A stretch of 64,000 nt of DNA from Betaproteobacteria bacterium HGW-Betaproteobacteria-3 (GCA_002842205.1 PHCI01000017.1:21282-85281); one strand, 5' to 3'; positions 54,665 to 63,979 are shown, counted from the first letter of the stretch. The notes: generated by a model from the letters alone, not told the origin. Made by a program: numbers and translations.

Positions 54665-56068
54665 ATGCTTCAGGGCCAGACCGATCCGATCGTTGCCATT
54701 GCGACCGCCCCGGGCCGCGGTGCGGTGGGGATCGTCCGGGTGTCGGGGGCCGGCCTGGCGCCGCTGGCCAAGGTCTTGTGCGGCCGCGACCTCAAGCCGC
54801 GGGAGGCGGCTTATGTCGCTTTTGGCGGGGCCGACGGTGAACCCATCGATCATGGGCTGGCGTTGTTTTTCCCGGCGCCCCACTCCTTTACCGGCGAAGA
54901 TGTTCTGGAGCTGCAGGCGCATGGCGGGCCCGTGGTGTTGCAACTGTTGCTGGCCCGCTGTCTGCAGGCGGCCGCCACGTGCGAAGGCGCATCGGGCGCG
55001 CCGGGGCTGGCCCGTCTGCGCGTGGCCCGGCCGGGTGAGTTTACCGAGCGGGCCTTCCTGAACGACAAGATCGATCTGGCGCAGGCCGAGGCGATTGCCG
55101 ATCTGATCGACGCCAGCACCGAGGCCGCGGCGCGCAGCGCCACGCGTTCGCTGGCCGGCGAATTCTCCAGAGAAATCCACACCCTGCGCGACGCGCTGAT
55201 CCATTTGCGCATGTTGGTGGAAGCCACGCTCGACTTTCCCGAAGAAGACATCGACTTTCTGCAAAAGGCCGACGCCAGGGGGCAACTGCGGCGTCTGCAA
55301 GCGCAGCTCGACACGGTGCTGGGCCGCGCGAAGCAAGGCGCGCTGTTGCGAGAAGGCATCACGGTGGTGATTGCTGGCCAACCCAATGCCGGCAAAAGCT
55401 CGCTGCTCAATGCGCTGGCCGGGGCCGAACTGGCCATCGTCACGCCCATTGCGGGCACCACGCGCGACAAGGTCACGCAGACCATCCAGATCGAGGGCGT
55501 GCCGCTGCATGTGGTGGACACGGCCGGTTTGCGCGAGGGCGCCGACGAAGTCGAGCGCATCGGTGTTGAACGCGCCTGGGCCGAGATCGAGGCCGCCGAC
55601 GCCGTGTTGTTCCTGCACGATCTGACACAGTTGAATGCTGTTAAATATATAGCGCAAGACGACCAAATTGCCGGGGCTTTAGCCAAAAAACTATCAAAAT
55701 CCGTGCCCATCATCGATGTCTGGAACAAGGCGGATGTGGTGCCGCATGCCGCCCCCGCGGGATGGGCGCTGTCGGCCAAAACGGGGTTCGGTCTGGAAGC
55801 GCTGCGGCAACGGTTGCTGACGGTGGCGGGCTGGCAGGCCGCACCCGAAGGCGTGTTCATCGCTCGCGAGCGCCATGTCCAGGCCTTGCGTCAGGTGCAG
55901 GCGTGTCTGGCGCAGGCGGCCGCCCAACTGAACGCGCCAACGCCAGCGCTGGACTTGATGGCCGAAGAACTGCGACTGGGCCAGTCTGCACTGAACACGA
56001 TCACGGGCGAATTCACGCCAGACGACTTGCTGGGCGTCATCTTCTCGAAATTCTGCATTGGCAAATAA
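54665..56068 (+). CDS. mnmE: tRNA modification GTPase MnmE (TrmE)
   Basis: The product has 467 residues. [28 protein letters not shown] starts the folate-binding domain. The G domain has [16 protein letters not shown] (P loop), AGTTRD and DTAGLRE, and the invariant C-terminal FCIGK is present. With MnmG it makes cmnm5U34. Residues about 322-346 ([20 protein letters not shown] and a few more) are encoded by an AT-rich patch using rare codons (ATA, TTA, CTA, TCA), within the G domain and unlike its flanks. Confidence 0.98.
   Translation: MLQGQTDPIVAIATAPGRGAVGIVRVSGAGLAPLAKVLCGRDLKPREAAYVAFGGADGEPIDHGLALFFPAPHSFTGEDVLELQAHGGPVVLQLLLARCLQAAATCEGASGAPGLARLRVARPGEFTERAFLNDKIDLAQAEAIADLIDASTEAAARSATRSLAGEFSREIHTLRDALIHLRMLVEATLDFPEEDIDFLQKADARGQLRRLQAQLDTVLGRAKQGALLREGITVVIAGQPNAGKSSLLNALAGAELAIVTPIAGTTRDKVTQTIQIEGVPLHVVDTAGLREGADEVERIGVERAWAEIEAADAVLFLHDLTQLNAVKYIAQDDQIAGALAKKLSKSVPIIDVWNKADVVPHAAPAGWALSAKTGFGLEALRQRLLTVAGWQAAPEGVFIARERHVQALRQVQACLAQAAAQLNAPTPALDLMAEELRLGQSALNTITGEFTPDDLLGVIFSKFCIGK
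55635..55690 (+). repeat. Probable decayed family-1 repeat copy inside mnmE
   Basis: TATATAGCGCAAGACGACCA, AATTGCCGGGGCTTTAGCC and AAAAAACTATCA parallel the family core (ATAGC, a run of G before CTT, then GCC). The direct match is about 55 percent. The patch is far richer in A/T than the surrounding gene and is read in frame without a stop. Confidence 0.4.
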
Positions 56069-56161
56069 ACGTCTACTAAAGTTTTGCATTTCTGCGTAGA
56101 ATGCACAGCGTTACACATGCCGCTTGTGCGGCGCACCCGTCCCCGTTACCGTTAGACCATC

Positions 56162-56653
56162 ATGAACATGCCGCCGTCAAATTCTGTCCGGTTCGATGTC
56201 AATGAATTGATCCGGGCGATCACGCACAGTACCGGGTACGACCGCATCAACTGCGCCATGACCCCGGCGCAATGGGAGGTGCTGGGCACTTATCTGCAAC
56301 CGTTTGCTCTGGCCAGTGGGCAAATGCTGATCGAGCAGGGTTCCAACGACCGTACGCTGTATCTCATCGAAAGCGGTTCCCTGAGCGTGCACGTCGAGGA
56401 CGAACATGGACAGATGAAGCTCGCCATTGTGGGGCCCGGTTCGGTCGTCGGCGAAGGGGCTTTTTTCTCGCGGCTGCCGCGCAATGCCAGCGTGGTGGGC
56501 ACGGGAGCGTGCAAGCTCTGGTGCATGACGCCCCTGCGCTTTCGCGAAATGGCGACCCGCCAGCCTGCGGTGGCCCTGGAGCTTGCGGTCGGCCTGGGCG
56601 CTGTGCTGGCCAAGCGCATGTCCAGCAAGCTCAAGCAGATCGCCGTGACCTGA
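56162..56653 (+). CDS. Cyclic-nucleotide-binding-domain protein without HTH
   Basis: The product has 163 residues. MTPAQWEVLGTYLQPFALASGQMLIEQGSNDRTLYLIESGSLSVHVEDEHG starts the barrel, and GPGSVVGEGAFFSRLPRNASVVGTGACKLWCMTPLRF contains the phosphate-binding cassette region (GE...R). There is no DNA-binding or catalytic partner domain, so it may be a stand-alone cAMP/c-di-GMP sensor or have lost its effector. It lies 93 bases after mnmE. Confidence 0.88.
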   Translation: MNMPPSNSVRFDVNELIRAITHSTGYDRINCAMTPAQWEVLGTYLQPFALASGQMLIEQGSNDRTLYLIESGSLSVHVEDEHGQMKLAIVGPGSVVGEGAFFSRLPRNASVVGTGACKLWCMTPLRFREMATRQPAVALELAVGLGAVLAKRMSSKLKQIAVT

Positions 56654-56821
56654 GCGCAGTGTTTGGCGCATGTGTAACGGCCCGCGAAACAACAATTTCG
56701 ACGCGGTAACCAGCCCGCCGCCAAAGGTGGTTGGGAAGCGCTGAGGAACCTCTACACTGCGCGGAAGTCGGACCCGGGTGCAGACCGGGGTGTGCTGCGC
56801 AAGATTCTGTGGAGATCAGGC

Positions 56822-57397
56822 ATGTCTTTCGTTTCGTGGTTCTTTGGCAAGGCGCCCGTGGCCGATGACCCCAAGGCTTCTCCGTTTGGCGACGGAAACC
56901 AGGGTGGCCATGGCGGCCTGGACACCGCCCCAAATTCAGCGAGCGAAAAAGCCGCTCGCTCCCGGCGCCGCGATGCCTTGTACAGCACGGTGCGCGAGTC
57001 CATGGTGAGCGCGGGCGTACTGTCGGCGACGTACAAGTTCAAGGTGCTTTCCACCGATCCGGCCGGGCAACGCTATGTCATCATGGTCGACCTCACGCAG
57101 CCCCTGGTGGGCGGCGTGGCCCAGATGGGCTGGATCGAGGGACTGATGGAACGCATGGCCCGGGCGCGGCACGACATCCATGTGGCGGCGGTTTACTGGC
57201 GCTTGAGCGGTCCCGAGCCCTACACCCCAACCCGGCGGCGCGCAGCGACCCGCATTGCACCGCCCGCGGTTGAGACGGCGCTGCCGACACAAAACCGTGA
57301 AGCCCAGGCCGGGACCGGTTACGAAGACACGCAGCAGGTCGTGCCTGTGCAGCCCATCCCCGGCCTCAGCACTACGCAGTACGGCGATCTGAACTGA
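56822..57397 (+). CDS. Protein of unknown function next to the CNB-domain gene
   Basis: The product has 191 residues from the ATG preceded by GGAG. A polar N-terminus (SFVSWFFGKAPVADDPKASPFGDG) is followed by RRRDALYSTVRESMVSAGVLSATYKFKVLSTDPAGQRYVIMVDL. The C-terminal tail is Pro/Thr/Gln-rich. No known domain is recognised. The middle could be a small alpha/beta fold. It shares strand and close spacing with the cyclic-nucleotide-binding gene, which may be a functional pairing. Confidence 0.6.
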   Translation: MSFVSWFFGKAPVADDPKASPFGDGNQGGHGGLDTAPNSASEKAARSRRRDALYSTVRESMVSAGVLSATYKFKVLSTDPAGQRYVIMVDLTQPLVGGVAQMGWIEGLMERMARARHDIHVAAVYWRLSGPEPYTPTRRRAATRIAPPAVETALPTQNREAQAGTGYEDTQQVVPVQPIPGLSTTQYGDLN

Positions 57398-57420
57398 ACA
57401 CAACGCGGAGGGCGCAACGG

Positions 57421-57502
57421 CTGATACGGTTTCGCCTTGCCGTGCTGCGGCGCTGTCTGCGGCTCCCGCCCGGTTCTACGCTTGAAGGCAAAACCGTATC
57501 AG
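57421..57502 (-). repeat. Inverted-end repeat family 2, copy 2
   Basis: This 82-bp element has 18-bp inverted ends: CTGATACGGTTTCGCCTT on the left, and AAGGCAAAACCGTATCAG on the right, one mismatch. Its centre has GGCTCCCGCCC. It is an inverted copy of the element at 40.8 kb. The TGA of the minus-strand apt stop codon lies in its right end. Confidence 0.85.
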
Positions 57503-58053
57503 TGGCCGTCAAAGTGGACCAGCGTGAACAGCGGCAGGCCTGAGGCCCGCAACCGCGCTGAACCGCCCAGCTCCGGCAAGTCCACAATGGCGGCGCCCTC
57601 CGTCACTGTGGCGCCAAGTTTTTCCAGCAGGCGCCGACCCGCCATCATGGTGCCCCCGGTGGCGATCAGATCGTCGATCAGCAGGACACGGTCTCCCTGT
57701 TGGACGGCGTCGGTGTGCAGTTCCACGGTAGCGCTGCCGTATTCCAGTTCGTAGGTTTCGGCCACGGTGGTGAAGGGCAGTTTGCCTTTTTTGCGGATCG
57801 GCACAAAACCCACGTTCAGTTCGTAAGCGACGACCGCACCGAGGATGAACCCACGCGCGTCCAGACCCGCCACCACGTCAGGGCGCAAGTTGCGGTCCAT
57901 GTAACGGTGCACGAACGCATCGATCAGTACACGGAACACTTTTGGATCCTGCAGCAACGGCGTGATGTCGCGAAATTGAACGCCTGGCGCCGGCCAGTCC
58001 GGCACCGTACGAATGTGCTCACGCAGGTAATCTGAGACGGAAAGGTCGGGCAT
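57499..58053 (-). CDS. apt: Adenine phosphoribosyltransferase
   Basis: The product has 184 residues. [67 protein letters not shown] is typical of Apt, and the PRPP motif is [14 protein letters not shown]. It salvages adenine to AMP. Its stop is provided by the inverted-end repeat. Upstream lies the KefB-type antiporter on the same strand (84-bp gap). Confidence 0.96.
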   Translation of the reverse strand: MPDLSVSDYLREHIRTVPDWPAPGVQFRDITPLLQDPKVFRVLIDAFVHRYMDRNLRPDVVAGLDARGFILGAVVAYELNVGFVPIRKKGKLPFTTVAETYELEYGSATVELHTDAVQQGDRVLLIDDLIATGGTMMAGRRLLEKLGATVTEGAAIVDLPELGGSARLRASGLPLFTLVHFDGH

Positions 58054-58137
58054 GGGCTCACGCGAAGAAAGTGCAGGCCACGATTATGGGCCTCTCACAC
58101 GATGGGTGTCGCAGCGACGCCAACGGCCTCGGGGGGT

Positions 58138-60123
58138 TCAGCCGCGCAGCAGCTTGTCTTCAGCGGCTTCCAGTTGGGCCGGTTTGCCCGACAGCACGAG
58201 CGTGTCGCCGCCACAAAGCTCCACGTCGTCCTCGGGGGACACCGCCTTGCCGTTGCTGCGCCGCAGACTGACCACTCGCACGCCCATCGCGTGCAACGCC
58301 AGATGCAGGAGCGGCTTGCCGATGGACCGAGCCCCTAGCGGCAGCGCAAAGGACGACAAACGCTCCTGCTCCAGCGCGTCGGCGCCGGCGTCGTCCGCGC
58401 CATGGAAATACCCCCTCAGCAGGCTGTAGCGGGCGTCCCGCTGGTCCTGCACGAGCCGGATGACGCGCCGCATGGGAACGCCCACCAGGGCCAGCGCGTG
58501 GCTGGCCAGCATCAGGCTGGCCTCGATGGCTTCGGGCACCACCTCGGTGGCACCCGCCTGCTGGAGCTTCTCCAGATCGTGATCGTCTTTGGTGCGGACA
58601 ATCACCGGCACGTGTGCAGCATGGGCGCGGGCATACGACAGCACTTTCATGGCGCTGGCCACATCCAGGTAGGTCACGACCACGGCGCTGGCGCGCGCCA
58701 GACCGGCCGCGATCAAGGCCTGCAGGCGCGCTGCGTCGCCAAACACCACGGAATCGCCCGCCGCCGCCGCCTGGCGGACCCGGTCGGGGTCCAGATCAAG
58801 CGCCATGTACGGAATGCCTTCGCCATCGAGCATGCGCGCCAGATTCTGCCCGCAGCGGCCATAACCGCAAATGATCACATGCTTGTTGGCGTTGATCGAC
58901 TTGCGTGCAATGGTGGTCATCTGCAGGGACTGCTGCAGCCATTCGCTGCTCACGAGCTTCATGACCAGCCGGTTGGTGTACAGAATGATGAAGGGCGTGG
59001 CGAGCATGGACAGCACCATTGCGGCCAGAATGGGGTTCAGCAGTTCCGGGGGCACCAGCGCGTTCTGCTGCGCCAGGGCCAGCAGCACAAAGCCGAATTC
59101 GCCGGCCTGCGCAAGGTACAGGCCGGTGCGCAACGACACCCCGGCCGTGGCCCCGAGCCCGCGGGCCAGCCCCGTGACGACCGCCAGCTTGAACAACACC
59201 GGCAGCGTCACCAGCACCAGCACCAGTTCCCAGCGAGCGAGCACCAGACGCCAGTCGAGCATCATGCCGATGGTGATGAAGAAAAGCCCCAGCAGCACGT
59301 CGTGAAACGGGCGGATGTCGGTTTCCACCTGGTGTTTGTATTCGGTCTCCGAAATCAGCATGCCGGCAATGAAAGCGCCCAGCGCGAGGCTCAGTCCGGC
59401 CAGTTCGGTCAGCCAGGCCAGCCCCAGCGTGATCAGCAGCAGGTTCAGGACAAACAGTTCTTCGCTCTTGCGCCGTGCCACGATCGTGAGCCACCACCGC
59501 ATGACCCGTTGGCCTCCCGCCAACAACACGGCAATCAACGCGACGGCCTTGAGCGCCGCCAATGCCAGCGCCATGAACAAGGCCTCGGGCTTGGCGCCCA
59601 ATGCCGGAATCAGCACCAGCAACGGAACCACGGCCAGATCCTGGAACAGCAGCACACCGATGACGCGCTTGCCGTGTTCAGACTCCATTTCAAGCCGTTC
59701 CGACATCAGCTTGACCACAATGGCCGTGCTGCTCATCGACAGCACGCCCGCGAGTGCAAGCGAGGTCTGCCAGCCAAATCCCCAGTAACCGGGCGCGACA
59801 CGAGCCATCACGAGCAGCGCTCCGGTGGCGATCAGCATGGTGGACACCACCTGGAACAGGCCCAGTCCGAACACATGGTTTCGCATGGCGCGCAGCTTGG
59901 ACAGGTTGAACTCCAGCCCGATCACGAACATCAGGAACACCACGCCGAACTCGCCCAGGTGCCGGACTCCGTCGGAGTTCTGGGCCAGCGCCAAGGCGTT
60001 GGGCCCGATCACCACACCAACGGCCAGGTAACCGAGCATGGGCGGCAGGCGAAGTGACCGGCACGCCACCACGCCCAGCACTGCGGCGAGCAGATAAACC
60101 AGCGTGAGTTCGAGTGACGACAT
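58138..60123 (-). CDS. KefB-type monovalent cation:proton antiporter (CPA2)
   Basis: The product has 661 residues. About 12 membrane segments (residues 1-380) include VVFLMFVIGLEFNLSKLRAMR and ALGAFIAGMLISETEYKHQVETDIRPFHDVLLGLFFITIGMMLD. The cytoplasmic RCK N-domain has the Rossmann loop HVIICGYGRCGQNLARML, and a C-terminal TrkA_C-like domain follows. It exchanges K+ or Na+ for H+. Kef proteins are gated by glutathione adducts; the KefF partner is not seen here. It is divergent from kdsD across 44 bases. Confidence 0.93.
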   Translation of the reverse strand: MSSLELTLVYLLAAVLGVVACRSLRLPPMLGYLAVGVVIGPNALALAQNSDGVRHLGEFGVVFLMFVIGLEFNLSKLRAMRNHVFGLGLFQVVSTMLIATGALLVMARVAPGYWGFGWQTSLALAGVLSMSSTAIVVKLMSERLEMESEHGKRVIGVLLFQDLAVVPLLVLIPALGAKPEALFMALALAALKAVALIAVLLAGGQRVMRWWLTIVARRKSEELFVLNLLLITLGLAWLTELAGLSLALGAFIAGMLISETEYKHQVETDIRPFHDVLLGLFFITIGMMLDWRLVLARWELVLVLVTLPVLFKLAVVTGLARGLGATAGVSLRTGLYLAQAGEFGFVLLALAQQNALVPPELLNPILAAMVLSMLATPFIILYTNRLVMKLVSSEWLQQSLQMTTIARKSINANKHVIICGYGRCGQNLARMLDGEGIPYMALDLDPDRVRQAAAAGDSVVFGDAARLQALIAAGLARASAVVVTYLDVASAMKVLSYARAHAAHVPVIVRTKDDHDLEKLQQAGATEVVPEAIEASLMLASHALALVGVPMRRVIRLVQDQRDARYSLLRGYFHGADDAGADALEQERLSSFALPLGARSIGKPLLHLALHAMGVRVVSLRRSNGKAVSPEDDVELCGGDTLVLSGKPAQLEAAEDKLLRG

Positions 60124-60167
60124 CCCACGATACTAGCAAGTGGCTTGCCGACCGATAAAATGAACCC

Positions 60168-61145
60168 ATGACCTTTGATGCTGCCAAGGCGACCCGGCTC
60201 GCGCGCGAGACCTTCGACATCGAAGCGGCGGCCATTCTTGGCCTGCAATCGCGACTGGACGACACTTTTGCGAGCGCCGTCCGGATGATGCTGGACGTTC
60301 GCGGCCGGGTGGTCGTGATGGGCATGGGCAAGAGTGGACACATTGGCCGCAAGATCACGGCCACGCTTTCTTCCACCGGCACGCCCGCCATGTTTGTTCA
60401 CCCGGCCGAAGCCAGTCATGGCGACCTGGGCATGATCAAGCCGGTCGATCTGGTGCTGGCCATCTCCAACAGCGGGGAAAGCGAGGAACTGACCGCCATC
60501 CTGCCCGTGCTCAAGCGCCTGGGCGTGCCACTGATCGCCATCACCGGCGGCGCGGGCTCCACACTGGCGCGGCATGCGCAAGTCACGCTGGACAGCAGCG
60601 TGGCGCGCGAGGCCTGCCCCCTGAACCTTGCCCCCACGGCCAGCACCACGGCGCAACTGGCCCTGGGCGACGCATTGGCCGTGGCGCTGCTGGACGCGCG
60701 CGGGTTCAAGTCGGAAGATTTTGCACGTTCGCACCCGGGCGGTGCGCTGGGACGAAAGCTGCTCACCCATGTCAGCGATGTGATGCGCGAAGGCGAGGCG
60801 GCGCCGCGCGTGGAGGCGGACAGCAGCTTCAGCGCGCTGATGCGCGAGATGAGCGCCAAAGGCTTGGGCGCATCGGCCATCGTGGACGCGCAGGGCCGTG
60901 TCCTGGGCATCTTTACCGATGGCGACCTGCGTCGACTGATTGAAAAAGGCGCGGATTTGCGAGAAATGCGCGCGCGTGATGTGATGCATCCGGGGCCACG
61001 GACCATCCGGCCCGACGCCCTGGCCGTGGAGGCGGCGGAGCTCATGGAGCAAAACCGCATCACCAGCGTGCTCGTGGTCGATGGCGAGGGGCGCCTGTGC
61101 GGCGCCCTGAACACCCACGACCTGATGCGTGCCAAGGTCATCTGA
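60168..61145 (+). CDS. kdsD: Arabinose-5-phosphate isomerase KdsD/KpsF
   Basis: The product has 325 residues. The SIS domain carries VVVMGMGKSGHIGRKITATLSSTG and SNSGESEELTAILP. The two CBS repeats follow (VMREGEAAPRVEADSSFSALMREM and DVMHPGPRTIRPDALAVEAAELM). It converts ribulose-5-phosphate to arabinose-5-phosphate, the first step of KDO synthesis. kdsC begins 5 bases downstream. Confidence 0.95.
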   Translation: MTFDAAKATRLARETFDIEAAAILGLQSRLDDTFASAVRMMLDVRGRVVVMGMGKSGHIGRKITATLSSTGTPAMFVHPAEASHGDLGMIKPVDLVLAISNSGESEELTAILPVLKRLGVPLIAITGGAGSTLARHAQVTLDSSVAREACPLNLAPTASTTAQLALGDALAVALLDARGFKSEDFARSHPGGALGRKLLTHVSDVMREGEAAPRVEADSSFSALMREMSAKGLGASAIVDAQGRVLGIFTDGDLRRLIEKGADLREMRARDVMHPGPRTIRPDALAVEAAELMEQNRITSVLVVDGEGRLCGALNTHDLMRAKVI

Positions 61146-61149
61146 ACCC

Positions 61150-61707
61150 ATGACCCCTGCCCTGGCTTTTCCCGCCGAACTGCTGCTGCGTGCCCAGGGC
61201 GTGCGCGTGGCTTTTTTCGACGTGGACGGCGTGCTCACGGACGGCGGACTGTATTTTTCCGAGTCCGGCGAAACGCTCAAGCGGTTTCACACCCTGGACG
61301 GCCATGGCCTGAAACTTCTGCAGCGTGCGGGCATCGAACCGGTGATTGTCACCGGACGCGACTCCGCACCGCTGCGCCGACGCATTGAAGCCCTGGGCAT
61401 TGCCCACGCGCATTACGGTACCGAAGACAAGCATCCCGCAGCCGAAGCCAGTTTGCGCACGCTCGGCCTGGGCTGGCACCAGGCCGCCGCCATGGGCGAC
61501 GACTGGCCTGACTTGCCGGTGATGCGGGCGAGCGCACTGGCGGTGGCTCCGCCGGGTGCGCACATCGAAGTCCGCGCCATCGCGCATCACGTGACCGGTG
61601 CGCGCGGGGGTGAAGGCGCCGCACGGGAGTTCTGCGACCTGCTCCTCGTTGCCAGCGGCGGTTATGCCACGCAACTGGCCCTCGCGGCCGGACGCACCAC
61701 GCCATGA
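61150..61707 (+). CDS. kdsC: KDO-8-phosphate phosphatase KdsC
   Basis: The product has 185 residues. The HAD nucleophile motif is VAFFDVDGVLTDGGLYF. TGRDSAPLRRRIEALGI and AAMGDDWPDLPVM supply motifs II and III. It dephosphorylates KDO-8-phosphate to KDO. kdsC stop and lptC start overlap as ATGA. Confidence 0.95.
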   Translation: MTPALAFPAELLLRAQGVRVAFFDVDGVLTDGGLYFSESGETLKRFHTLDGHGLKLLQRAGIEPVIVTGRDSAPLRRRIEALGIAHAHYGTEDKHPAAEASLRTLGLGWHQAAAMGDDWPDLPVMRASALAVAPPGAHIEVRAIAHHVTGARGGEGAAREFCDLLLVASGGYATQLALAAGRTTP

Positions 61708-62330
61708 CGGTCGTGAGCCTGGCGGTCCGAAGGACCTGGGACCGTGTGGCCCTGTACATTCCGGTGCTCCTCATGGGCGTGCTGGCGCTGGGAACCTACT
61801 GGCTGGTTCGCAACACCCCGCCAGTGCTTGAGCCGTCGCAAACCCGGGCGCCCGTGCACGAGCCCGATTACTACATGCGCCGTTTTCAGGTGAAATCATT
61901 TGATGCAGAGGGCAAGCTCAAAAGCGAGGTGTTTGGCACGGAGGCACGGCACTACCCGGACACCGATACACTGGAGATTGACACCGCGCGCATCCGGTTG
62001 ATCGGGCCCACCGCCCTGGTGACCGTGGCGACCGCCGAGCGCGCCCTGAGCAACGGCGATGGCTCCGAAATCCAGCTGCTGGGCAATGCCGTGGTGGTGC
62101 GGGAGCCGGCAACCGATGCCCAGGGAAACCCAGTGCCACGCCTGGAGTTCCGGAGTGATTTCCTGCATGTATTCGTCCAAACCGAGCGGGTGCGTACCCA
62201 CAAGCCTGTCGTGCTGCTGCGGGGCGCCGACCGGTTTTCGGCGGAGGCGATGGACTATGACAACGTGGACCGGGTGCTTGAGCTGCACGAGCGTGTGCGG
62301 GGGGTGATCGCGGCCCGACCGGCGCCGTAG
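61704..62330 (+). CDS. lptC: LPS export ABC transporter periplasmic protein LptC
   Basis: The product has 208 residues. One N-terminal membrane anchor (LYIPVLLMGVLALGTYWLV) is followed by the beta-jellyroll DUF1239 domain: DYYMRRFQVKSFDAEGKLKSEVFGTEARHYPDTDTLEIDTARIRL. It carries LPS from LptBFG to LptA across the periplasm. The expected lptA-lptB neighbours are not downstream here. Confidence 0.9.
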   Translation: MTVVSLAVRRTWDRVALYIPVLLMGVLALGTYWLVRNTPPVLEPSQTRAPVHEPDYYMRRFQVKSFDAEGKLKSEVFGTEARHYPDTDTLEIDTARIRLIGPTALVTVATAERALSNGDGSEIQLLGNAVVVREPATDAQGNPVPRLEFRSDFLHVFVQTERVRTHKPVVLLRGADRFSAEAMDYDNVDRVLELHERVRGVIAARPAP

Positions 62331-62373
62331 CGGGCCGACCCCGGCGACCGGGAATCCGAGAGAGAGAGAAACC

Positions 62374-63150
62374 GTGCAAAAACTGGCATTCATCACCGGC
62401 GCGTCCAGCGGCATCGGGCAAGCCCTGGCCTGGCGCTTTCACCAGGCCGGCTACCGGCTGGCCCTCGTGGCGCGCCGCACGGCCGAAATGGACGCCTGGA
62501 TCGGGCACCAGAAAATAGACCGGACGCACTGCAAGATTTACAGCGCCGATGTTTCGGTGACCGACAGCATCGTCGCCGCCGCCAACGCCTGCATTGCTGC
62601 ACAGGGAATGCCCGATGTGGTGGTGGCCAATGCCGGCATCAGCGTGGGCGTGGACACGGCCGAGCGCGAAGACCTAGATGCCATCGCGCGGACCTTTGCG
62701 ACCAACAACATTGGCATGGCCGCCACCTTCCATCCGTTCATGAAGGGCATGGCGGCGCGCGGCTCCGGCGCGTTGGTGGGCATTGGCAGCGTGGCCGGCA
62801 TCCGCGGGCTGCCAGGCCACGGCGCCTACTGCGCCAGCAAGGCCGCTGTCATCAGCTATTGCGAAAGCCTGCGCGGTGAGCTGCGGGCCAGCGGCGTCAA
62901 GGTGGTGACGATCTGCCCCGGTTACATCGACACCCCGCTGACGCGCGAAAACCGGTATGCGATGCCCTTTCTCATGCAGCCCGGTGATTTTGCCGACCGG
63001 GCCTTTGCCGCCATCGCGTCGGGCGCCAGCTACCGCGTGATTCCGTGGCAGATGGGCGTCGTGGCCAAGCTGTTGCGGGTGCTGCCCAATGCCGTGTTCG
63101 ACCGCGCATTGGCGGGACGGCCCCGAAAGCACAGAAAAACGGCGCCCTGA
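62374..63150 (+). CDS. Short-chain dehydrogenase/reductase (SDR)
   Basis: The product has 258 residues from GTG. FITGASSGIGQALAWRF binds NAD(P). NAGISVG, IGSVAG and the catalytic Tyr/Lys of YCASK are intact. GYIDTPLTREN follows. It is a classical SDR of unknown substrate, possibly a sugar- or lipid-linked step given its position after lptC. It has GAGAGAGAGA upstream. Confidence 0.92.
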   Translation: MQKLAFITGASSGIGQALAWRFHQAGYRLALVARRTAEMDAWIGHQKIDRTHCKIYSADVSVTDSIVAAANACIAAQGMPDVVVANAGISVGVDTAEREDLDAIARTFATNNIGMAATFHPFMKGMAARGSGALVGIGSVAGIRGLPGHGAYCASKAAVISYCESLRGELRASGVKVVTICPGYIDTPLTRENRYAMPFLMQPGDFADRAFAAIASGASYRVIPWQMGVVAKLLRVLPNAVFDRALAGRPRKHRKTAP

Positions 63151-63166
63151 CTTCAGGAGACCCAGC

Positions 63167-63191
63167 AAAAAGGCCCCCGCAGGAGCCCTTG
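63167..63191 (-). terminator. Terminator after the RRM gene
   Basis: On the minus strand, AAGGGCTCC-TGC-GGGGGCCTT pairs with G-U wobbles and is followed by TTTT. It lies 34 bases after the RRM gene stop and faces the convergent SDR gene. Confidence 0.7.
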
Positions 63192-63224
63192 TTGTCGCAA
63201 GCTGAAGGCGAAGTACGACGTCGA

Positions 63225-63671
63225 TCAGTAACCGCCGCCGCCGCCGCCATAGCCGCCACCGCCGCCGCCACTTCCCCCACGGCCACCGCCACGCGGGCCA
63301 GCGCCATAGGGGCTGCGGAAACCGCCGTCCCCGCCGCCACCGCCACTGCGGCCCCCGCCACCACCACCATAGCCACCCCCGCCCCCGCCCCCGCCAAAAC
63401 CGCCGCTGCGCGGGGGGCGTGCTTCCATTGGACGGGCCTCGTTGACGACGACGCTACGGCCGCCCAACGACTGGCCGTTCATGCCTTCGATGGCGGCTTG
63501 TGCTTCGGCATCGCTGGCCATTTCCACAAAACCAAAACCCTTGGAGCGACCCGTGTCGCGCTCCATCATGACCTTGGCGCTGGTGACCGCACCGAACTGG
63601 CCGAAAGCCTGCTCAAGATCGTTGTCGCGGACGGAATACGGCAGATTGCCGACGTAAAGTTTATTTCCCAT
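63225..63671 (-). CDS. RNA-binding protein with RRM and glycine-rich tail
   Basis: The product has 148 residues from the ATG at 63671. RRM motifs RNP2 (LYVGNLPYS) and RNP1 (KGFGFVEM) with the expected aromatic residues are intact. A Gly/Tyr/Arg-rich tail follows (GGFGGGGGGGGYGGGGGG and more). Such proteins are cold-induced RNA chaperones in several bacteria. The 5' leader can form a hairpin that hides the Shine-Dalgarno sequence. A second, near-identical-ended gene lies just upstream, cut by the window end. Confidence 0.93.
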   Translation of the reverse strand: MGNKLYVGNLPYSVRDNDLEQAFGQFGAVTSAKVMMERDTGRSKGFGFVEMASDAEAQAAIEGMNGQSLGGRSVVVNEARPMEARPPRSGGFGGGGGGGGYGGGGGGRSGGGGGDGGFRSPYGAGPRGGGRGGSGGGGGGYGGGGGGY

Positions 63672-63674
63672 GAA

Positions 63675-63713
63675 GGGACTCCTGTAAACACGTGAACACA
63701 GCGATGGAGTCCC
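63675..63713 (-). promoter_or_regulatory. 5'-UTR hairpin sequestering the RRM ribosome site
   Basis: In the mRNA, GGGACUCC (63713-63706) pairs with GGAGUCCC (63682-63675), a perfect 8-bp stem with a loop of 23 nt. The 3' arm contains the Shine-Dalgarno AGGAG, 7 nt before AUG. This could work as a temperature-sensitive switch. Confidence 0.6.
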
Positions 63714-63902
63714 GAAAACGCCTTCAACACACCGCAAAGCCGGAAAGGAAGCGAAAGTGACCTGTACACCGCAAACTGGGGTTGCGCAGGTCATTGGCCT
63801 GACTCGCGCGATGAAATTATGCGGCAAATCCGCCAGAACTGGCAAAGGCCGCTGCGTCAAATGGCCGAGTGATGGCGGGTCGGTGAATCCAGCGGCGCCA
63901 TG

Positions 63903-63929
63903 AAAAATGGGGCCCGAGGGCCCCATTTT
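63903..63929 (-). terminator. Terminator of the upstream (partial) RRM gene
   Basis: AAAATGGGGCC / GGCCCCATTTT, an 11-bp perfect stem with a 4-base loop and terminal A/T blocks. It lies between the two RRM genes on the minus strand. Confidence 0.85.
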
Positions 63930-63979
63930 GGTGCGTGCGTGGCGCCAGAGCATCAAGCTCTGGTCACTTAGGCCCGGTT

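Noticed and set aside
54665..56068. Truncated or pseudogenised mnmE because of the unusual insert
   Set aside because: The reading frame is intact, G motifs are complete and the C-terminal FCIGK is present.
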